A stretch of 64,000 nucleotides of DNA from Channa striata (Eukaryota; Chordata; Actinopteri; Anabantiformes; Channidae). Positions 35,970-47,417 of the stretch are shown here, one piece after another. A model generated the notes under the pieces. That model was given only the letters and a program-made list of their open reading frames with translations. It had not been told where the DNA came from and searched no databases. Location: contig CM065173.1 of NCBI GenBank assembly GCA_033026295.1, forward strand, positions 10,292,517 to 10,356,516, written 5' to 3'. Position 1 is the stretch's first letter, and the number at the start of each line of letters is the position of its first letter. The translations under genes and the position numbers were made by a program.

Positions 35970-36240
35970 CAGTTCCCCTTCAGTGCGTCAGCGTTTTTTC
36001 ATTCCATGAACGGCTGCACATCGAAGCACGGGCCATTATGGGCGACAAATAATGCATTAGGCTCCTGATATGGAACAAATAACCGAGTGACATGCAGACA
36101 TGAGGGAGTTCGTGGCAGCTAAGTCGCTCAGAAATTTCTTCTGTGGGACTGTTTGGGAAACAAAAGGTCGCATCTTTGCCATCCACAGCACGGATGACAA
36201 CCACGAACTATAAATGATCTGGATTGAGAGTCTAGTTTAG
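35970..36240. promoter_or_regulatory. Candidate conserved non-coding block with many CpGs
   Basis: I count about a dozen CpGs in 240 bases (GTGCGTCAGCG, GAACGGC, ATCGAAGCACGGGCC, GGGCGAC, AACCGAG, GTTCGTGG, GTCGCTC, GTCGCATC, GCACGGATG, CCACGAAC), around CATTATGGGCGACAAATAAT. It contains no repeat. With the block at 35100-35640 it may form one regulatory region. Confidence 0.28.
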
Positions 36241-36484
36241 TTTTGCTGTGGTCTCCAAAGGGGGAATTTACAGTTTCCTGAACAGTGTGAAGTCCTTAGG
36301 GTTAGAGTTAGAGATGCCATGTGAAGGGATGCAAACTTAACCTTTACCCTAACAAAATAATATTGCACATCAGTTGTTTTTTATCATCAGGAATAACCAA
36401 AATAGTTAGGGATTTGTAAAAATAAAAAATACTAATCTAGGTAAATAATGATGACAAATTCATTAAAAATGTTTTCATTTTGCC

Positions 36485-36785
36485 ATTTTGGAGATTATGA
36501 GAAGAGATGATTCTAGTTTTTTGGCCACCATGTTTAAAATGAATGATATGGCCAAAACATTAGAAACGTCTCCTCCTGTAATGCCGTCCCCTATTAGTCC
36601 ACTAACCACTTTGACCTCAGTCATAAACACATATTTGAATTATCACCTTTTGTTCCAACTTAAGAGTTCCAACTTAAAAACTGACAAATTAGAAGCTTGT
36701 AAAATCAGAATTCATGGCAGAGCTGCTGTTTTGGATTGCATTAGAATGTCCAGGTGTACCTAATAAAGTGGCCTGAGTGTATCAG
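36485..36785 (+). mobile_element. Non-autonomous DNA element with AATAAAGTGGCC end
   Basis: The right end, AGAATGTCCAGGTGTACCTA then ATAAAGTGGCCTGAGTGTAT, matches a terminus I remember from a very common teleost repeat (..GGTGTACCTAATAAAGTGGCC..GAGTGTA). The interior (GGCCAAAACATTAGAAACGT, ACCACTTTGACCTCAGTC, ATTCATGGCAGAGCTGCTGT) also follows it. A local tandem duplication, TTCCAACTTAA twice, lies at 36654-36678. The left terminal repeat is not evident. Confidence 0.65.
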
Positions 36786-37879
36786 TCAAGAAACTACTGT
36801 TCGTTCTTATTATGGTTGAGCTACAGTAAATTTAGAGCAGTCATTTGTGCAGCTACCACAGCAACACTTGGTTATGAATGAGGAAAACAAACACAGATAT
36901 GTTTATTACAGATCCATGCCACACATTCGTTGCTGGCCCTTTTTTTAAAATAAGTCTATCAGCAGGGGTAATGTGAGGCGTGACGATGTGATGAGATGAA
37001 AGCAACACATTTTCATAGGTTCCCTTTAGCATTTCTGAGGCGGTCTGTGGCCAGCAGACACATTACAACTCTCCTGTCCTGTTGTGAAGACATTGTGGGA
37101 TCATGTTGTGCTCATAAAGAAAACGGTTTGCTGGAGTGGATACCCCAGTGTGTCATTTGGTGCTCGTCAGGTCCTCTCCTGCCCTGGTGGCATGATTAAA
37201 CTTCGAGGGAGTCATCAGATTTGCTGGCACTCGGAGATTAAGCTGATCTCAGACAATCCCTCAAGCAGAGGCAACCCTCCACCATTGTAATTTTATGGTA
37301 ATAGAGAGATATCTTTCACAATGTAGTAGGCAGCAATTCCAAATCTCCCGCTCCCTTTCACGCTCACTGCCTTTTCTTTCCTGTCCTCCTCTTTGTCCCT
37401 CTGTCTTTCTTCTCTTTCCCGACCCCCATTCCTTTAGACTTTTCTTCAGTTCAAAGAAATCCCTGGGACACTATTCTGTTCCAGTCAATCTGATCAAGTC
37501 GGTGGGACTGTGTGGTTGTGTAACATTGTCCCAACCTTTTGTAGGCACATTACAAAAGGATTTACTGTATAGTTTTTAAAGGATCACGCACAAGCTTGTT
37601 CCCTTATCTCACTATATTTGTTTGTTACCTATTGCCGTCCCTGTGCAATCCTCCGATTTAGTCTCTTTATAAATCAAACGATTGTCATTTCAAATAGAGT
37701 TCAAAAGTTCATTTTAAATGTTGGGTCTAGAAAAGAAAGGTGACTCTGAACAAGCACCGGATAGAATTGAGTGACAACAAATTTACAGTACAGAAAGGTT
37801 AGGGACACCGAAGCTTTTCCACCATAATATTTCATCGATTGGCGCTAAACAATCAGATTGGACATTGTAGGGTGTACAA

Positions 37880-38329
37880 TTGACCAATATTGACACCAGA
37901 AAACATATGCTGATATTCCCTTGTGACTTAGGGGTCAAAATGCCTCTCGTGAAACTTTGCATCTCCTCCCTTCAACATGTTCTCATCTTAGAACAACAGA
38001 CATTGAAGCTTCCTAAGGCATTAAATCGTGCATACTCTTTGGTGTTACTTTTGGACGCTTTGGGAGCGCCACTGTTTGACGCCCTGGGAACAACGGTGTG
38101 CATTTTGACATGGGTGTGCCGCTACAGGAGCCCCTCTATATATACACAAAAACTGTGTTACATTAAGAAACAACTATGTTTAGGATTAGGGATAAAATGT
38201 CAAACACTGCAAGTAGTGAAAAGTCATGGTAACCACGTGCACCAAAGCACAAAGCATCTCTTACGAGAGTTGAACCACAGGTTCCTGTGGAAAAGTCCTG
38301 TCTTTTGTTGCACCTCGCCCACTTTCTGA
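37880..38329 (+). other. Stop-free frame of about 149 codons, unassigned
   Basis: The first ATG in this frame is at 37907. The segment contains odd near-repeats (GACGCTTTGGGAGCGCCACT and GTTTGACGCCCTGGGAACAA around 38054-38091). The residues (LLLDALGAPLFDALGTTVCI) look like an accidental translation, and I lean towards an old interspersed repeat. No splice context. Confidence 0.25.
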
Positions 38330-40689
38330 TGACACTTTTTTACTTAACCGTTTTCCGAACTACACTGAAAGCTCTGGTCATCAAAGTCACCAGCTCAAAC
38401 GAACCTTAAGCATCGACATGTAACGCAGATAGGACAGGACAAAGGTCGGGAAGGAGAACAAGCTGCTTTTCTTTTACTCTCCTATCACTGTTGTTGTCTA
38501 TTAAAGGCATAACATCACCAACAGGAGTTGGATATATTAAAAAGAAAACCCATTTCTAAAAAAATCTGTGTATATTAATAAATCATTATAGTATTTTACG
38601 TTTTATGTAAATCTCACTTTACGTTTTGGCCATACAAAGTTCTTTTTTTTTATGTCCAGCACATCATTTTGGATTTGAATTTAAGTATATTGGGCTGCAT
38701 CAAGCCTAAAATTTTATCTTGAGTCAAAACAATCTGATCCAGCTCTTGATGACTGAATATAATTATACAATGCATCACCTGCTAGGGAGCCAGAATCGAA
38801 GCAGATGAGGCTACGTGTGTCTTCTGACAGGGGTGGTCTCCCAAGCATATGGCTTTCCACAACAGATGTCTCTTTCACTCTCTTTTTGCATAGTTTCTTC
38901 GAGTGAAATGTGTACACATTTCCTTGGAGCAGCACTTTGGAGCAGTGTTATAAATTTTTATTTTACTCTCAAAAACACAATCTACTATTTGATGTTGCTG
39001 TAATGATCATGTCATTATTGTTGGAATGAGACATAATAAAAATGAACAGTGACAGACGAGGAGTGGCACAGCTTTAGGGAAAGAAGTGATGGTTGAAATA
39101 TTTTGACTTCCTTCTAAACCACCTGTAGCCCTGAGCCAGATGGTGAAGTTGAGAGTGTGTGTGCGGAGGAACATCTCACTGATTATGTCCCTACTCACTT
39201 GAGGGTGCATCTGGTGTGTAAAGAGTCTGTTCATGCTGCCTCTCTGCGAGTAGCACCCACTACATTTTTTCCTTCCTGGAATATTCAATATGAAGCACTG
39301 TGTTTGTGCCGTGGATTAAGCCTAATTAGGCAGTTCACAAAGACATCACGCTGCAGAGTGCGCTGAACGGTTTTGCTGTACGGTAAGGTAACTCATATTT
39401 AGCCGTGAGTTGAGTTTCTTTATTTTCTGATCCACATTATTTCATAGTGCTAGAACACAATGTGTTTGCTTTGTGAGTGATGTGCTGCCCACATTCTACT
39501 TTGTTTATTCAGCTCAACTAGAATAATATGCGATGAACACAGTTTATTAATAAAAGTTTGGCAGAGACTCAAACTCCAAACATAGCGTGGCTCAGGCTGA
39601 AGCAGATTGTTCAACAAAAAGGCATCTGAGCCCGTCCCAGCGAGAGGCTTTGAGCCCTTTGATGGGGGGGTGGAGATGGTGGGCCTGAGAGACAATCAGC
39701 AGGAACAACAAAGAAAGGTTTATAAATGAGAAGAGGTGCAATCGAAGGTCCGAACCCGTGCAGAAATTGGATCAATGGGATGAAGAAGGTGGCAAAAGAA
39801 AAGGGCAGAGGTTGGACAACAGATTCATAAATGATCGTGGTTCAATTTAAACGTTGACCTAAAGGAAACGTCCAGATCTTCTCTCTGATTCAAATAATCA
39901 TAGAAATGCTAGTTTCCAAATAATCTCCAAGGTGTATTTTTATCTGTATTGAACAAATATAAAACACTTCTCAGCAGACGGAGCTTGCCATGTGTTGTTA
40001 GAAATGGAAAAGGTCCCCTATAGACATGTTTCAAGACATACACAAATACTCTGCCTGGAATAATAATTTGGGCTCAATATGTTTGTTCCACAGAAATGTT
40101 TAAGTAAATTCCCAACTACTTCTCCCTGATTAAAACTATCTACAATTTATGCAAATTTTGTTCATTTCAAAACATTTGAAAACACTTGTCTTTTTAAATT
40201 CAAAAGTCTATTTTTCATTTTTGTATACATAAAATTCCAGACTTTTTGAAATATCGCTAAAAATGTCTGTATATAAACAACATATTTCAAACTCCATAAC
40301 ATTCTAGTGTAGTGCACACTGAAGGCCAAACATACAACTCCGCTACAATAAGCTAAAGTTGAAGGTTTAATATTTAATGTACTCTAAGCATTATAAAGAA
40401 CTCTTGTCCGTGGTCAAACTCTGCCTGCTAAAAATTAGGGCCATATACCACTAAACAAAATTCAGTTCCAAAGAAAGACCCATTTAAGGTTTTTCTTTGA
40501 AACTGAATTTCAAAGATATGTTTTTCAATAACATAATGACCATCTGTCCACATTTACAAAATGTTATCACACAATATATTTTTGTCCATCAATCATGCTG
40601 TAAAATTACCTGGCTAAACAATTTTCTAATTTCTATCTACTGCCAGGGTTTTTTAAAATGTTTATATTGTGGTGAGTGAGACCGAATCA

Positions 40690-40745
40690 GATCATCCGCT
40701 GTGGCCGCCCCTAAAACCTGCAGCCAAAAGAAGAAGAGCTGGCAC
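40690..40745 (+). repeat. Possible retroposon tail (GTGGCCGCCCCTAAA..AAGAAGAAG)
   Basis: CATCCGCTGTGGCCGCCCCT followed by CAGCCAAAAGAAGAAGAGC resembles a tail found on many fish repeats (..TGTGGCGACCCCTAA..AGCCGAAAGAAGAAGAAG). Neither the body nor the 5' part is recognised. Confidence 0.35.
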
Positions 40746-40865
40746 TTTGTTAGGCTTAGATGAAAAGCAAGGGCTGGTTCCAAAGAGAAAGGTGTGTCAC
40801 TTCACAAACTATGGGTTTATTCCTTCTAAACAAATCCACAATACTAATCTAAACCTAGACTCATC

Positions 40866-40883
40866 TTTTTTTTTTTTTTTTTT
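40866..40883. repeat. Poly(T) run, 18 bases
   Basis: Eighteen T followed by ACCTAACCCTAACCAC. It might be the poly(A) tail of a minus-strand retroposed piece, but no such body is recognised. Confidence 0.9.
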
Positions 40884-41029
40884 ACCTAACCCTAACCACA
40901 TGGGAAGCTCTGGAGCTAAACTCAAGTCTGTGGGCATTTGTACGTGCTTAGTCCCTACGGGCCACCGTAGCTGTTCACACCCATGGACGTATGTTTGTGT
41001 AAAAGGTTGAAACGAGTGTTAAAATGACT

Positions 41030-41141
41030 TTTTTTATTTTCATTGCAGGATTATCCTACTGGAGCCCTGTGTTTGCCAGGGTTGCAGATAAAAATGAAGA
41101 GGCTACATCATCACAGAAGTGACTGGGACAAAGAGTGAAGG
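41030..41141 (+). other. Candidate 3' splice site and short exon
   Basis: A strong acceptor, TTTTTTTATTTTCATTGCAG|GATTATCC, ends at 41049. A possible exon of about 92 bases follows to GAGTGAAG|GTGATG (about 41141). The best frame reads DYPTGALCLPGLQIKMKRLH and meets a stop after 29 codons, so it would be a last or non-coding exon. There is no partner exon, and T-rich acceptor look-alikes are common in such DNA. Confidence 0.17.
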
Positions 41142-41710
41142 TGATGGTACTGTTGACTGAGCTCAAAAGACTGGCAGTGTGTCAGAAATTCGCTGACCTC
41201 GTTATATTCAAACACTGTAATATGGCCTAATTACCACAGAGGTGTTGTTTACATATAGTCCACAGTGGAACCTATAGTGTCCCTTTAACTCACGCAGAGA
41301 ATAAGTGTACTGTCATCGCATGTTGTATTAGGCTGTACAGCATGTATAAAGAATATTTTATTTACATTTATGGACTGTTTAAGACACATTTCTATAATTC
41401 AAATCCAAAATGATGCAAACTCAAAACAATATAATTAAGATGGTGTTTATAACTACTAAATTTAGTAAATTAAGGGGAATGACAGAGTGGAGTCAAACAG
41501 GGAGAGAGAAAGGAACAGAAAAGATAAAAAGTTGACAGACACGAGGAGCAGAGGGAGGAGTCATGTTTTGTGTGGGTTATTCATTGCAATATTTAACCTG
41601 ATTCTGATGAATTATTGCTTGACAAATAATTGATGTTACCACACACTGACATGGTTTTAAAAGTATTGTTACCCAATGTTTGCCCGCAAAACATGCTAAA
41701 AATTACATAC

Positions 41711-42427
41711 AGCTGAGTGCAAAACGTTGCATCCTCTTACTTTAAATGGCAAAAAGAGTCAAACAATATTTTTTCCACAACTTAATATTTAATGCACATT
41801 CAGCTAGTACAAGTGTTCATCATCAAAAGTAACAGAAATGCTCAAGGGGTGTATGAAAAGCTAGAGTAAAATAATAAAAATTATGTCAGATACTCTGAGT
41901 GTCCTCCCTTTGCCTTTCTAACCTTCTCCAACCTCTGAGCAGTGTTTATATCCTTTCACATGTAATGTTGGCCCCTTCTTCGTGGCATAATTGTTTCAAG
42001 TTTATCATATTGTTTAGTTGTCTGCCATGTACAGCTGTTTTTTAATCTGTCTACAGATTTTGTATGATATTTAAGTCTGGAGACTGGAAATGGTAAATGG
42101 TACAACATTCATCTGACTCTTTTTAGACCATTCCTGAGTTCACTTTGCTTTGTTCTCTAGATCATTGTCTTGTTGAAGGATGGATCCACTACATCTTCAC
42201 GTTTAGATTCATGACTGATGGTAGGAAGCTTTGCTTTAAAATTGTCTGATATTGAGCTGCTATTAATCGTCCTTCCACTTTATGCAGAGCTCCAGTGCCT
42301 GATGTACACCCCAAAACGTCAGCCTGCACTGTGAATGGTGTTCCTCCCTTTGAGGCCGTATTAAAGTTAATTAACTACAGCAGAGGGTTTATCAAGGGGA
42401 ATGCAAACTTGTTAATTATTGCACTGT
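41711..42427. mobile_element. Old DNA transposon with short inverted ends
   Basis: The left end reads GAGTGCAAAACGTTGCATCC. The right end, reverse-complemented, reads AGTGCAATAATTAACAAG then TTTGCATTCCCCTT. Outer AGTGCA and inner TTGCAT..CTT blocks match with an offset. The interior (TTTAAGTCTGGAGACTGG, GATCATTGTCTTGTTGAAGG, ATTCATGACTGATGGTAGGA, GCAGAGCTCCAGTGCCTGAT) matches a fish transposon interior I remember, including what would be reverse-strand transposase sequence (..CCCAAAACGTCAGCC..), now riddled with stops. Superfamily unsure. Confidence 0.55.
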
Positions 42428-42720
42428 AACTTTTTCACTCCTTGACCAATTTTGTTACTTCTGACGATGAATAGAGTATTTGTCTTAGCGGAATGCACAT
42501 TAATGTATGTGGATGAAAAAAAGTATTCTTTGTTTTACTCCGTTTTTTCAAAAGAAATCTATAAATTAACTGCCTGCCTATGGAGGGAACAGTGTGAAGA
42601 ACAACTGTGCAGAAAGTCAACCGGAATTTTACATTTAGAACTGAACAATGTGACTTGGTACAAATGTTTTATTTACATAGTGAGAATAGAACTGTGAGGT
42701 GGCCCAACACCAGAATCCAA

Positions 42721-42841
42721 ACTCCCTAAAGCTTTTATTAACAGTGTTTCTACACAGCTCAGGTTTTTCTCTGAACATGACCTGGGTCTCTTGGGGAAGG
42801 TCTATGCTGGGTGGAAACATCACTAATAAAGCTTGAGGGAG
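42721..42841. repeat. 120-bp imperfect inverted repeat
   Basis: ACTCCCTAAAGCTTTTATTA.. (42721-42752) is matched, with a few differences and one missing base, by the reverse complement of GTGGAAACATCACTAATAAA.. (42811-42841). About 58 bases lie between the arms. It may be a small foldback MITE or an old duplication in inverted form. Confidence 0.62.
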
Positions 42842-44085
42842 CTCCAGTTCCTGTATCGGCGCACGCTTCGTTCGTGTTCTACTTCAGTTTTGGTTACCTA
42901 TTCAGCATTTGTCTATTCTGCATTAACGCAAATGAGTCTGAGGAAGCTTCTCGCTAATATTAAGATGTATTTCCGACAGCAGCTTCCCCCTCATGCAGGT
43001 CTAGTCCTGTGATTTCATATACCCCGACTCCAGAAAATATTAACACACGGTCCTACTTTTCCACCATGTCTCCAGGCCTAAAAATGATTCCATCTACATC
43101 TCCCTTCATGAGTGAAATGGGAGTGAAATCAATTAAAGAGCATAACCTTCACCTTATCAGTCTATTTCATGGCAAGAGTAGGTGTTTCTGTTACTCTGTG
43201 CTTTCTGCATATTTGAGCAGCAGCATTCTAACATCGGGCATCGATATCAGCAGAATTTCTGTGTCATTTCTGAGCTTAAGCAGTTTGATCCTAAAGCTAC
43301 AGTAGAACTGAGGGTCTAATTTGTGATGTGATGAAGAGAGAAAACCCAGAGCTGCTCCATTGGCAGTGGAGCTCACTGAAGCAGTAGATAGGATTTATAG
43401 ACTCATAGAAATGATGGGTAGTATTTCACAGCCAAATGCGCATTGTTATAGGGCACATTGTGATCAATGAGAAAAAGATCCATTTACGCACCACAAATGC
43501 ATTTTCTCTTAAAAGGAGAAGGATTTCTCTATGTACAGTAGGACGGATAGATGAAGTTTTTTTCAAGCTAGGTATGAAATGAACAGCTCAATTATGCAGG
43601 TATTTTTGGACTTTTGGACTGGAGCTGAAACTCAGAAAACTGACACTTACTGGTTATGGAAAGATTTTCCACCTTTCCATTTCTGAACCCAGGTCTTTTG
43701 AATATGGTATCAGAGGGGATGACACGTGCTCTGATTTGGATTCTTTGATTTTTGTCTTTTTTTTTTTAGTTGGCATACAGTTGAACCCTTGAAACACTAT
43801 CCTTTCTCCCCAGGCATTCTGGGAGGTGAAGGTTATGGAGCTACTAGAGAGCATGAAAGACCATTCAAGGCTAGATTACTGTTCTGCAGGTGGGAAGTGT
43901 CTGCTTGTGATGCACCTGCAGGCATTGCACTGTAAAAAGACTGGGGTGAAGTAAGGTGTATAGTTTATTTATATTTCAATAAATATTTGATTGTATTTTG
44001 CTCATTTCGTGTTAAATAGCCCATTTATAGAGTAGATTTTAAGAGAAAAAACTTCACTCAATAGACAATTTTACATTTAATTTAG

Positions 44086-44751
44086 AAAGTACCGAACTAC
44101 AAGTACTTTGTTACTGTACTTAAATATTTTTTCATGTACTTGTATTTTACTTACATAGATTAAATTATTGCTACTTTGACTTTTATTGCACCACAATAGC
44201 AGACATCTCTACTTTTTCTCCACTGCATTTCTAATCATAGTTACATTAAAATTGCTTTAAACATTTCTTAATAAACCATCTATTTTCTTAGAAAACGAAT
44301 TACTAAATACAGGCATAGTGTCAGTTTCTCTTTCCATGGTCGAATGTCAAAGATTTGACATATTAGCAGTACTCGGTGAGCTAGTATGCAGTAATTTTAC
44401 TCGTGTTGCCTACCTCTTCTCCTCATTCAATGTGAATAGTTCAGAAACTGAAGAAATGAGTAAAGCATCAGGTCATATAGTTAATCAGCTTCTACCCACC
44501 ATTGTGTGTGTTACCGATCATTAGTTATTGCCCGTCCAACCCTGAAGCAGCACTGGTCCACAGAAAAGCACAGAGAAAATAAATTTGAATAATAGTCAAG
44601 TACTTTTACTGGTAATACTAATTACTAATTCTACAATGTAAGTAGTATAAAATACTACAATGAGTACAATATAAATCATCTACTTTTACTGGAATACATT
44701 GTTGTTTGTTTGTTTGGATTTTTACTTCACTAAGTAGTTTTGCAGTACTTC
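44086..44751. mobile_element. hAT-like non-autonomous element rich in TACTTTTACTT steps
   Basis: The left end AAAGTACCGAACTACAAGTA and the reverse complement of the right end, GAAGTACTGCAAAACTACTT, pair imperfectly. Near both ends the sequence repeats GTACTT/TACTTTTACTGG steps (TTGTTACTGTACTTAAATAT; AAGTACTTTTACTGGTAATA; CATCTACTTTTACTGGAATA). Fish hAT-type MITEs with this 'TTTTACTT' look are common. The middle (44300-44540) seems unrelated and carries a 68-codon frame, so it may be captured or diverged filler. No 8-bp target duplication could be confirmed. Confidence 0.5.
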
Positions 44752-46030
44752 ATCCACTGCTGCTTTAATCCATTTCCACGGATCCATGGCTCATGGATGT
44801 TGAATAAGCTGGAGCTTTGTGGTTTTGATGACATTAGATTTTGTCTGAAAGAGCTGAGATCCAGTTTGTAAACCTCCTAAACTGAGCTGTGCTACGGTGC
44901 AGTAGATGCAAACTTTTACCAGGATTTTCATTACACACAAACTAATTTGAGTTTGAATGGTAAATATGTTTCGGAAATTTAGTTTCTTTAGAGTATACGG
45001 CTGAGTTGCGCACTGAACTCAGCAACCACTGTATCAGCTGTGCAGTTTAAGCCTGGTCACTGATAATACAAGTCAATTTAACCATTTTTTTGTGTGCAAA
45101 GATTTGCTTTCCACTTTAATATAAAATACCACTGTACTTCACAATTGCTTTTCCCAGGTACTAGAAAAAGTGCCAGCATGGGAAAAAACATTAAAAGAGA
45201 TGGGCTAATGGAAAATGTCTCCTGTTGTACACATCCACAAATTCTCAAGCTGCTTTGAATTGCATGAAGCAACACAAACTCTGCCTTCAGGGTCAGAGCT
45301 TTTATTACAATGCAGGGTGGTAAAAAATACACAACTCATCTTATTTTGGTTCATTTAAAAAATTAAAAAATAATCTGGACAAGAAGAAAAGTGGGGCATT
45401 CACTGACTAATCTATTGCGGTGGAAAAAGCATAAGCAAATATTCTCTGTAGGCATGAACCTAAATTGCTGTTTTTCAGTTTGAGTGGAACAGGAAATAGA
45501 AAACATGAAATTTGTAATAATTTATTTTCCTTTTTTAAGATGAAAGGGGATCTCATGGAATTCAGAGGCTTAAAAACAACTGTAATTTTGAGACAAACCC
45601 CATTTCAAAATGTAACCAAAGTATTAAAAAAGAAAAAAACACCATTTCAAATGTCACTGGGGGAGCAGTGCATGGTCAGCAGGATGCCACACCACCAGAT
45701 TTAGTAACACTTCACTGTCTAACTCAAGCCCACTTTGACACATGAGTACGGGCGGATGCAGCAGCTCAGACTAGGGGTCTTTCTTTTACGCGATGGACTC
45801 CTGCCACCAGGTCATTCTGCTGTCTCAGGAGGGTCCAGGCCTTGTGACTGACTGGATAGAGGCTGGGATTTAAACTATGATGAGAGGCTGTACAGGATTG
45901 GAATGACAGGTGCACAAGTCCGTGCCTCCTGAGAATGTTCACTTTCCTTTTATGCACCTGCTTCCTGGTATAAATCTGAGTTCAAGGCTCTTTTCTAGTG
46001 CTAGTGTGTCTCTCTATGTGTGTACCTGTG

Positions 46031-46045
46031 TTTTTTTTTTTTTTT
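46031..46045. repeat. Poly(T) run, 15 bases
   Basis: Fifteen T after TGTACCTGTG. Confidence 0.9.
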
Positions 46046-47060
46046 ATTGACAATGGGACATCAGGCTTGGAAGGTTTTGTTTTTTTGGAAGTCACAACAG
46101 CTTTTAGGGACTCTTTTCTTTCATGACTCTTCTGAATTTTGGACTTCTATTAATGAATGCATACAATCCTTTTGACTTTATGAAATAGAGTGACTTTAAT
46201 AAGCAACTTAATAAGCTACGCATTCTATTCTTTCTATTAGTTTGTTGCTGGGCATGTTTAATATTGTGTCTGCTATTACACACCTGCAGTAAACACAGCA
46301 GAGCTCTTTTTGTCCTTTTGTCCAACAGCTTCATAATTCTCTTGTCTGATCAATTTCTTATTACAATTTAAAAACAAAGCTGACAAATGCACCATGAAAG
46401 TTCGACAAGAGTCGGCAGATTAACCAACAGTAAGACGAAGAAACATTTTATTACATGCTGTGGCTCTTCTTGAGGAGTTATTGCCTTTTACATGCAATAA
46501 AGAAAACCACTACAATGCAATTTACCATTTATATAAATGAAACGTGAGCTGTAAACAGAGGCAGTGTTTCAATTGATGCAGTGAAAAAGAAAGGGCTGGA
46601 GGGCTAAAGAGTTTAACATCTCTTAAAGAGCCGGTATTATGCAAAACAAAAAAAGAGAAGTGAGGTGGATTAGGGTGATGGTGGAAGTTATTTTGTGCTG
46701 CCAAATTACTGCACAGCATTTTAAAATTATTTAACTTTTCAAATGTACCTTGAGGGCAAGTTTTTTTTTTCAAACTGTGCACATAGCCTCATCCAAAAAT
46801 ATTAAACTGGATGTGCAAGGATAATCCCCCCTCCCCCCAGAGTAGTGCTACAAACAGTGCATATAGAGTAACTTTTTTTAAAAATTGATTTCATAAGAAA
46901 TATCCTTCAAAACATGTTGTCAAAGCCTCTTGTGATCCAGAAGCCTGGTGACAGAGCGTGGTGCAACGCTACACTGCAGGGACAGGGCCAATGAGGGCAG
47001 GCAGAACAGAGTGGATTGATTTGGGTTCTAATGGCAGCGTACAGTAGCTTAGAGGAGAAC

Positions 47061-47417
47061 TTTGGTCATTTTCTAAATTAACTGTAGTCCACAATCACCA
47101 ATGTGGACAAGACGATTGTAAAGTAAACACTGAATCTTCACCACTGTCTTAAGTTAGTTCTCAGCTTGCAGCTGGTATTTGTTCGTTGTTCATCGTCCAT
47201 AGACCTCCATTGTCCAGCCAAACACTGGATGACATATTTCTTCATTCCAAAACCAGTGACCGCCTGCTTTAATTTGGCACTTTCTTGGCACCAACGAACA
47301 AGTGAATGCAGGCTACAAGCTGACAACTAACCAAATATGTGTAGAGGAGATTCAGTGTTGGCTTAAGCATTTATATGCGGATTGTTAAGCATCTGACTAA
47401 TTTAGAAAATGACCATG
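47061..47417. mobile_element. Foldback MITE with about 130-bp arms
   Basis: The two halves are inverted copies. GGTCATTTTCTAAATTA (47064-47080) equals the reverse complement of 47398-47414 exactly. AACACTGAATCT (47126-47137) pairs with 47348-47359. TTAGTTCTCAGCTTGCAG (47154-47171) pairs with 47313-47330 at two mismatches. GTTCGTTG (47181-47188) pairs with about 47291-47299. The spacing is nearly symmetric throughout, so one hairpin with a loop of roughly 100 bases (47190-47290) would form. This is the structure of a foldback MITE. I do not know its family. Confidence 0.82.

Larger units (their letters stand above)
36241..40689. other. Non-coding apart from one transposon, no gene recognised
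   Basis: Contains the element at 36485-36785 and a stop-free stretch at 37880-38329. A pyrimidine-rich patch lies at 37330-37450 (CTTTCTTTCCTG.., CTTCTCTTTCC). Nothing else is assigned. Confidence 0.4.
42428..47060. other. Non-coding between DNA elements, no gene recognised
   Basis: Elements inside are listed at 42721-42841 and 44086-44751. A T15 run lies at 46031-46045 and an A/T-rich patch at 45355-45375. The frame at 43009-43305 (98 codons) is not recognised. Confidence 0.4.

Noticed and set aside
36297..36318. Telomere-like repeat (TTAGGGTTAGAGTTAGAG)
   Set aside because: Only one perfect unit and two degenerate ones; too short for an interstitial telomere array. The CTAACCCTAACC after the T18 run at 40884 is equally short.
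40669..41010. A 113-codon frame with a basic AKRRRA patch
   Set aside because: It overlaps a probable retroposon tail and the T18 run, which supplies its Phe stretch. No domain or splice pattern.
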